Positions 23,915-28,859 of a stretch of DNA of 28,859 bases are shown here, one piece after another. Position numbers and translations under genes: made by a program. The stretch comes from JBBREP01 sp038202885. GTDB taxonomy: Bacteria; Actinomycetota; Acidimicrobiia; IMCC26256; PALSA-610. The DNA lies in NCBI GenBank assembly GCA_038202885.1, contig JBBREP010000044.1:1-28859 (forward strand). The letters run 5' to 3'. How positions within the stretch are numbered: position 1 is the stretch's first letter; the number at the start of each line of letters is the position of its first letter. The notes beneath the pieces were generated by a model. It was not told the DNA's origin, ran no database searches, and saw nothing but the letters and a program-made list of their open reading frames with translations.

Positions 23915-24720
23915 TCAGTGTCCTCCCAGAGCAAGCAGGTACCCGTACGACGTGATCGGCGTGTCGCCCGTGCCGTTCGGCGGGTTCCACGCGACGCCTA
24001 CCCAACCGTTGCCGGCGCGGATCCCCGTCAGTGTCGGTGCGTCCGGCGTCGACACCGGCAACGGCCCGCCCACGTTCTGCCAGCCGCTGAAGGCGGCGCC
24101 GTTCGGGGCGTTCTGCGCGCTGCGGTACAGCTGGTGGTCGGTACTGACTGCGAACAGGTTCTGCCTGCGAGATCCAGCCCCACGACGACGTCGTCGGGCA
24201 CGTTCCCACCGAGATTCGTCCAGTTCGCAGCGACGGGCCTGCTCGCCGACGTCTGCGCGTTCGTGTACAGACTCGTGTCGTCACCCGCCAGTACACCTGC
24301 TGGCGGCCGTCCGCGTCGTAGCCGATGGTCGGGGTCGCGTACGCCGGGAACGGGCCCTTCCCGCCGATCTGCGCCCAGCTCGAGAACCCGCCGTTCACGC
24401 CGGTCTGGTACTTCCAGTACATCGAGCCGTCCATACCGATCGCATAGACCCCGGCCGAGGGCTTGGAACCCCCTCGTTCGTCGAAACTGTTACCGGTGAT
24501 CGTAAGGTTCCGGGCGACAACGACGCCATCGCTCATGATGCCACCCGCACCGACGATGGCCCCTCCTGAATGGTTGTTGGCGATCGTGACGTTGACGGCG
24601 ATCATCTTCACATTCCCGCTGGGAAGACAGCCAGCTCTCGATGGCGGCCGTCGACGCGTAGTTGACGGAGTTGCCGGTGATCGTGCTGTTCAGGACCTGC
24701 AGGAACCCCGAATTGTTGAT
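23915..24720 (-). pseudogene. Secreted beta-helix/propeller/FN3 protein remnant, frameshifted
   Basis: Pieces of one protein can be read on the minus strand in changing frames. First is a right-handed beta-helix segment (INNSGFLQVLNSTITGNSVN, then KMIAVNVTIANNHSGGAIVG and ARNLTITGNS). Next come propeller or tectonin-like repeats (VYAIGMDGSMYWKYQTG, FSSWAQIGGKGPFPA; DTSLYTNAQTSASRPVAANW; NLFAVSTDHQLYRSAQNAP, FSGWQNVGGPLPV). A partial FN3 domain (DAPTLTGIRAGNGWVGVAWN) ends with TGA at 23917-23915. Single-base frame changes are needed near 24625, near 24275 and near 24160. The 5' part is missing, cut near 24720 where a VOC-family remnant begins on the other strand. It is a decayed extracellular protein gene. 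The 154 bases between it and the hydrolase gene hold nothing recognisable. Confidence 0.7.
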
Positions 24721-24721
24721 C

Positions 24722-24955
24722 GCGGCGTGCGTGTTCGACGCGAACGGAACGATGCTGCGCGTCACGGCGGTGCACGAGAAGCCCGACGCGCCGTACACCG
24801 TGCTCGGCTAGGCGGTCGACGACATCGCAGCCACGGTGCGAGAACTCGCGGCGAAGGGAGTCGCGTTCCACCGCTACGACGGAATGGTGCAGGACGAAGT
24901 GGGTATCTGGACCACACCCAGGCGGTGACCACGTCGCCTGGCTCTCGCGCCGCGG
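24722..24955 (+). pseudogene. VOC-family (glyoxalase/bleomycin-resistance) remnant
   Basis: On the plus strand the codons read ACVFDANGTMLRVTAVHEKP-DAPYTVLG, then TAG (24809-24811), then AVDDIAATVRELAAKGVAFH-RYDGMVQDEVGIWTTP. A one-base shift then gives GGDHVAWLS. This is the second half of a VOC-superfamily metal-binding protein. The usual tryptophan of the TVLGW motif has become TAG (TGG to TAG), and the frame is lost just before the GAKVAWF-type strand. The first half of the domain is absent. The 140 bases beyond (24956-25100) carry no supported gene. Confidence 0.7.
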
Positions 24956-25100
24956 GTCCAGCGCCGGGGGGACAGATCACCCGGGCCACTACACGGGATC
25001 ACCTCATTCGTCCCGACCTCACTTGTTGGGATCCCAGCCCGCCGGATCAGGACTAGGGCCGCCGAGCTGACAGGTCGTGGCCGTCACCACACGGCTGATA

Positions 25101-26366
25101 TCAAACAAAGCCGATCCAGAAGCGGGAGCCGGCGGCCAACCAGTCCACGCTCGTGGCTGCTCGCCAGGCCGCCTTGATTGCCAGCTTGGTCCATCCCGCC
25201 TTGCTCCCACTCACGAGGCCGTAGAGCTGGTCACCGCCGAATGTCGTTCCAATTCCCAAATCGGCCATTTTGACCCCGACCCACGCTCCGACCGAAGTTC
25301 GGCCGACGAAATCCGCGAGTCCGACATTGGCCGCAGCCACCCTCACCGCCGTGGCCTCCAAGGCGGCCCCGCCGATGGCACCCAAGGGATTGACCAATGG
25401 CCCGACTCCGTTGCCGGCACGGTAGGCGTCCGAGCATGTGTCGACCCCCGCGCCCAAGGCGTTGGCCGCGTTCGTCGCTAGATCCCAGGGGGTCCAACTG
25501 TCGATCTCGCCGCGCATGGCGTCGCTGACGTCGTCGAAGTAGTCGAGACCGGTTGGATCGGTGGCGTTAGTCGGTGAGCTCCCGGCGTAGGTGTATGGCG
25601 CGCCGGTGAGGGTGGCGAGGGGGTCTTTGGTGATGAATTGTTGGGTGGTGGGGTCGTAATAGCGGGCGCGGAGGTATTGGTAGCCGGTTTCGCGGTCGGT
25701 GTATTGGCCGGCGTAGCGGAATGGGTTGAGGCTCGTGCCGGTGGTCGCTGTGGGGTTGCCGTATGCGTCGTAGTCGTAGCGGGCCGCAATGGTGCCGGGG
25801 CTCGATGTGAGGAGCCGGGTGCTGCCGAGTTGGTCGTGTTGGTAGTACAAGGCCGTCGTACCGTTGACCTGTTCGAGCGGCAGGCCGTGCGGGCCCGTGA
25901 GGTAGGCGGTGGCACCGTCGCTCACGATGAGGGGTTGTCCTTGTGCGAGGCTCCAGACAAATTTCGTGGTGACGCCGGATACGGTCTTCGCGGTTCGGAG
26001 GCCGTCGCCGTTGTAGGTGTAGGTGTCAGACGTGCCGTATCGGGTCATCCGGTTCGCCTGGTCGTACGTGAGTGTTGTGGTGGCGGTCGGCCGCGTGATC
26101 GTCGTGCGGTTGCCTTGCGGGTCGGAGACGTACGTCGTCGTTCCGGTGGGACGGACGACCTTCGTGAGTTCACCGTTGGCGTTGTATGTGTTGTTCGAGG
26201 TCGTCGCGCCATTCACGAGGGTTGACGTGACCTGGTCGGCCTTGTCGTACCTGTAGCCGGTGGTGGCGGCCTTGGTGATGCGGTCGAGTCCGTCGTAGCT
26301 GTAGGTCTTGGCGTTTTCGGTAGTGAGGCGATCGGTTTGGTCTCGCGTGTACGCGAGCGACAGCAA
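25101..26366 (-). pseudogene. RHS-repeat protein, C-terminal part, cut by the IS21 element
   Basis: About 421 codons remain. YD/RHS repeats (TYSYDGLDRIT, YDKADQVTST, YNANGELTKV, YDQANRMTRY) are followed by the RHS-associated core: YYQHDQLGSTRLLTSS, ARYDYDAYGNPTA, FRYAGQYTDRETGYQYLRAR, YYDPTTQQFITKDPL, TYAGSSPTNATDPTG ending near residue 274. Behind it is a ~147-residue variable tip rich in Gly/Ala that I do not recognise; in this family the tip is usually a toxin. The N-terminal cage, signal and most repeats are missing, because the frame runs into the left end of the IS element at ~26367 and nothing RHS-like lies beyond the IS. No immunity gene is visible downstream. It is unlikely to be expressed from its own promoter. 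Confidence 0.85.
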
Positions 26367-26378
26367 TGTTGTAAACGC

Positions 26379-26436
26379 TCATCGAAAACGACAGCACCTG
26401 TGATGGGTTTGTGATCATCGAAAACGACAGCACCTG
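26379..26436. repeat. Two 22-bp direct repeats at IS21 left end
   Basis: Identical 22-base units (core ATCGAAAACGACAGCACCTG) occupy 26379-26400 and 26415-26436, with starts 36 bases apart. In IS21 elements such repeats bind the transposase. Confidence 0.85.
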
Positions 26437-26510
26437 ACGGTCCCCGTTTGCTCGTGGGCTCTCTCCGAGGCTTCCTCGGAAGGAGTTCCGGCGAGCAGGA
26501 CGGGAGAAGG

Positions 26511-28007
26511 GTGCTTACCGATATGGAGCTGTGGTCAGAGATCCGGCGCAAGGTGTTGGTCGAGGGGGTCTCGAAGCGCGCGATCTGTCGTGACTACAAG
26601 ATGGGTTGGAGGACGGTCGACAAGGTCCTTGCGCATGTGGAGCCGCCTGGGTATCGCGGGCGGGAGCGACGAGCCCAGCCGGTGTTGGGTGCGTTCGTCG
26701 GGGTGATCGACGAGATCCTCGAGTTGGATCGTGACGCGCCGGCGAAGCAGCGGCACACGGCTCGACGGATCTTTGACCGGCTCCGCGAGGAGCACGGCTA
26801 TCGGGGCAGCGAGGTGCAGGTCCGCCGTTACGTCGCCCAGCACCGTCGACACGCCCGCGAGGTGTTCGTCCCGCTGAGCCACCCGCCGGGTGAGGCCCAG
26901 TTCGATTTTGGTGAAGCCACGGTCGTGATCGCTGGTGAGCGCATGAAGGCGGCGTTCGCGGTGATGACGTTGCCGTTCTCGGATGCGTGGCATCTGTCGG
27001 CGTATCCGCGTGAGTGCACCGAGACGTTCCAGGCTGCGCATGTCGCTGCCTTCTCGTTCTTTGGTGGTGTGCCGACGCGCACGAGTTACGACAACACGAC
27101 CATCGCGGTCAAGAAGGTGATCGGCCGTGAACGCGAACTGACCCGCGAGTTCTTGCGACTCGAGTCGCACTATCTGTTCGCGCATCATTTCTGTCGAGTC
27201 GGGCGCGGCAACGAGAAAGGAGTCGTGGAGGGCCTCGTTGGCTACGGACGTCGCAACACGATGGTCCCAGTCCCGGAGTTCGACACGTTCGCGGCGTTGA
27301 ACGTCTATCTCGAAGCGTGTTGCATCGCCGATCTGGACCGGCGGGTGCGGGGCAAGCCGCAGTCCAAGGCCGAGCGCTTGGAGATCGACCGGGCCGCGCT
27401 GCTCTGCCTGCCGAGCGTCGCGTTCGAGGCACGCCGAGTCGTTGGCGCCAAGTCGAACTCGTTGTCGTTGGTCCGTTTCGACCGTAACGACTACTCGGTG
27501 CCGACCGCATACGCGCATCACGACGTGACCGCCGTCGGCGGCATCGACGAAGTCGCCATCGCGGTCGGGCCGACCGTCGTGGCTCGCCACCCGCGCTGCT
27601 GGGCGAAAGAACAAACGACGTATGACCCTCGCCACTACCTGGCGTTGCTGGAACGCAAGCCCGGCGCACTCGACGTCGCCCGACCCCTCGAGGCATGGGA
27701 CTTGCCCGCATGTTTCGCGATCCTGCGTCGACGTCTCGAAGGCGATCTCGGTTCGGCTGGGACACGCGAGTTCATCAAGGTGCTGCGCATGTTGGAGTCG
27801 GCGTCGTTGCGGGAACTTACCGGCGCGGTCGAGGCCGCACTGTCGATCGGCGCGACTTCAGCGGACGCGATCCATCTCATCTTGCTGCACCGTGGGGAAC
27901 GGCCAGTCGGGCTGTTCAGCCTCGATGGCCACCCCCACCTCAAGTTGTTCGCGATCGATCCACCCGACCTTGGCGCCTACGGCGCTCTGACCCAGATAGG
28001 AGCATGA
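26511..28007 (+). CDS. istA: IS21-family transposase IstA
   Basis: This protein has 498 residues from the GTG at 26511 (MLTDMELWSEIRRKVLVEGV), the usual start form for IstA, with GGGAG just upstream. The N-terminal HTH (VEGVSKRAICRDYKMGWRTV) binds the terminal repeats. The DDE integrase core has Asp132 (AQFDFGEA), Asp194 (TSYDNTTI) and Glu in NEKGVVEG (Glu240, or Glu235). The C-terminal part (LSLVRFDRNDYSVP) is the beta-barrel of the family. Length is normal and no internal stop is seen. It cuts and joins element ends together with IstB. It is separated from istB by one base (TGACATG), with AGATAGGA as the ribosome-binding site for istB. It appears intact, but the element lacks its right end and partner C-terminus. 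Confidence 0.95.
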   Translation: MLTDMELWSEIRRKVLVEGVSKRAICRDYKMGWRTVDKVLAHVEPPGYRGRERRAQPVLGAFVGVIDEILELDRDAPAKQRHTARRIFDRLREEHGYRGSEVQVRRYVAQHRRHAREVFVPLSHPPGEAQFDFGEATVVIAGERMKAAFAVMTLPFSDAWHLSAYPRECTETFQAAHVAAFSFFGGVPTRTSYDNTTIAVKKVIGRERELTREFLRLESHYLFAHHFCRVGRGNEKGVVEGLVGYGRRNTMVPVPEFDTFAALNVYLEACCIADLDRRVRGKPQSKAERLEIDRAALLCLPSVAFEARRVVGAKSNSLSLVRFDRNDYSVPTAYAHHDVTAVGGIDEVAIAVGPTVVARHPRCWAKEQTTYDPRHYLALLERKPGALDVARPLEAWDLPACFAILRRRLEGDLGSAGTREFIKVLRMLESASLRELTGAVEAALSIGATSADAIHLILLHRGERPVGLFSLDGHPHLKLFAIDPPDLGAYGALTQIGA

Positions 28008-28008
28008 C

Positions 28009-28746
28009 ATGAAGACCCTGGAAGCCAAATCGATGGTGCTGTTACGCCACCATCTCAAAGCACTCCGGTTGCCGACCATCGGCGCCGAATGCGAAAAGGT
28101 CGCGCACCAGTGCGCGGCTGACAACGTCGATCATCTCAGCTACCTGCTGCAACTCAGCGAACTCGAGTTGCTGGAGCGCGAGAAGCGTGCAGCCGAACGG
28201 CGCCTCAAGGCTGCTCGGTTCCCGACCACCAAGACGCTCGAGACGTTCGACTTCACTGCGAGACCGTCGGTCAACAAGATGCTGATCACCGAACTGGCTC
28301 GCTGCGAGTTCATCGACAAGCGCGAGAACGTGCTCCTCGTCGGCAACCCCGGCACCGGCAAATCGCATCTCGCGACCGCGCTCGCGGTCGCGGCATGCCA
28401 CAAGGGCTACAAGGTCCGGTTCTACCGTGCTACCGAACTCGTCACCACCCTGATCGAGGCACGCGACGAGCGCAGCTTCTTGCGGCTCAAGACCCAGCTC
28501 GCGAAACTCGACCTGCTCGTGCTCGATGAACTCGGCTACGTCCCAGCGTCCAAGATCGGAGCCGAGCTGCTCTTCGACGTGATCTCCACCGCGTACGAAC
28601 GCACCGCGATGATCATCACCACGAACCTGCCGTTCGAATCGTGGACCGAAGTCCTGCGGCCAACGTTTCGGTCGGACCGCATCCCGATGGTCGATCCGTT
28701 TCCGCGAGAAGTTCGCGCCGAGAAAAGTAGCTCACACGATGAGTGA
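28009..28746 (+). pseudogene. istB: IS21-family ATPase IstB, C-terminus lost
   Basis: The protein is family-like for residues 1-215. Walker A is GNPGTGKS at 112-119 and Walker B is LDLLVLDELGY (Asp173-Glu174); sensor-1-type TTNLPFESWTEV lies at 204-215. After that the usual continuation (a LTGALLDRLTHH-like helix with the Arg finger region and C-terminal tail) is replaced by ~30 unrelated residues ending SSSHDE. The break lies near 28654. The AAA+ IstB assembles on DNA and stimulates IstA; without its last ~35-40 residues it is probably inactive. The frame ends inside the start of the next gene. Confidence 0.85.
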
Positions 28747-28859
28747 CAAGGACACGGGACCCGCCGCGGGCGTCAAGGGCGTCGTCGAGGGTGTGAAAGG
28801 TAAGGCCAAGGAAGCCGTTGGTGCCGTGACCGGAAACGACGAGCTCAAGCATGAGGGCG
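28739..28859 (+). CDS. CsbD-family stress protein, 5' part only
   Basis: From the ATG at 28739, 40 codons run to the window end: MSDKDTGPAAGVKGVVEGVK, GKAKEAVGAVTGNDELKHEG. This is the characteristic start of CsbD-like general stress proteins (KGKxKExxGxxTGNDxLxxEG). The gene continues past the window. Its upstream region is the junction sequence that replaced the IS right end. The start is not preceded by a strong ribosome-binding site. Confidence 0.8.
   Translation, partial: MSDKDTGPAAGVKGVVEGVKGKAKEAVGAVTGNDELKHEG

Larger units (their letters stand above)
26367..28656 (+). mobile_element. IS21-family insertion sequence, right end missing
   Basis: The element contains the istA-istB pair. 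Its left end starts near the TGTTGTAAACG at 26367 inside an RHS gene. It carries two exact copies of a 22-base repeat (26379-26400 and 26415-26436), the multiple terminal transposase-binding repeats typical of IS21. The right end was not found: istB homology breaks off near 28654, and neither the inverted copy of the repeat nor a flanking RHS sequence follows. A deletion therefore removed the right end together with the 5' part of the RHS gene. Confidence 0.85.

Noticed and set aside
1..28859. CRISPR arrays, tRNA or rRNA genes, replication origin
   Set aside because: No regularly spaced repeats, no cloverleaf with a TTCRANY arm, and no rRNA-like or DnaA-box-cluster sequence were seen on either strand; an automated tRNA/rRNA scan would be the definitive test.

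Overview
The window is high-GC DNA from an actinobacterium. An Acidimicrobiia-like lineage is my guess from gene content: heliorhodopsin, class F sortase with a DUF4397 protein, MtrAB-LpqB-like cassette, DUF427 and DUF4386 families. No tRNA, rRNA or CRISPR array was seen. Most genes are intact single-copy functions, but the window also holds an unusual number of short, broken gene remnants.

Layout. 1-3.6 kb: the 3' end of a large secreted Ig-repeat protein, then a secreted copper radical oxidase (galactose/glyoxal oxidase type) with all five active-site residues. 3.5-6.2 kb (minus): a response regulator, histidine kinase and GerMN-domain lipoprotein in overlapping order, like MtrA-MtrB-LpqB. 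6.2-7.1 kb: a gene-poor stretch rich in inverted repeats, then two gene remnants that meet head-on (the tail of a secreted protein and the head of an FAD-dependent oxidoreductase). 7.1-11.4 kb (minus): a DUF4386 membrane protein, a small conserved protein, a large LuxR/MalT-type regulator and a DUF664 (DinB-like) protein. 11.5-16.8 kb (plus): a class I methyltransferase, the tail of a small Lys/Ala-rich protein, a SdsA1-type alkyl sulfatase and a membrane diguanylate cyclase.

16.9-19.4 kb: a compact surface-display module made of a class F sortase, its probable substrate (a DUF4397 protein ending in an AAQTG-TM-basic tail) and a divergent ECF sigma factor with no anti-sigma gene beside it. 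19.4-21.6 kb: a possible light-sensing pair made of a stand-alone cobalamin-binding protein with the CarH photoreceptor signature (Wx9EH plus DxHxxG at the same spacing) and, divergent from it, a heliorhodopsin. A truncated DUF427 gene lies between them. 21.8-23.8 kb: a TetR regulator divergent from a secreted pectin-acetylesterase-like hydrolase, with a perfect palindrome between.

23.9-28.9 kb is an accessory or decaying region: a frameshifted beta-helix/propeller/FN3 secreted-protein remnant, a VOC-family remnant with a nonsense codon and a frameshift, the C-terminal end of an RHS protein cut off by an IS21-family element, that IS (istA intact, istB losing its C-terminus, right end missing), and the start of a CsbD-type stress protein running off the window.

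The best candidates for something new are the CarH-like sensor/heliorhodopsin neighbourhood, the sortase-DUF4397-ECF module with its perfect 14-bp hairpin, and the clustered GTCGCG inverted half-sites upstream of the response regulator.
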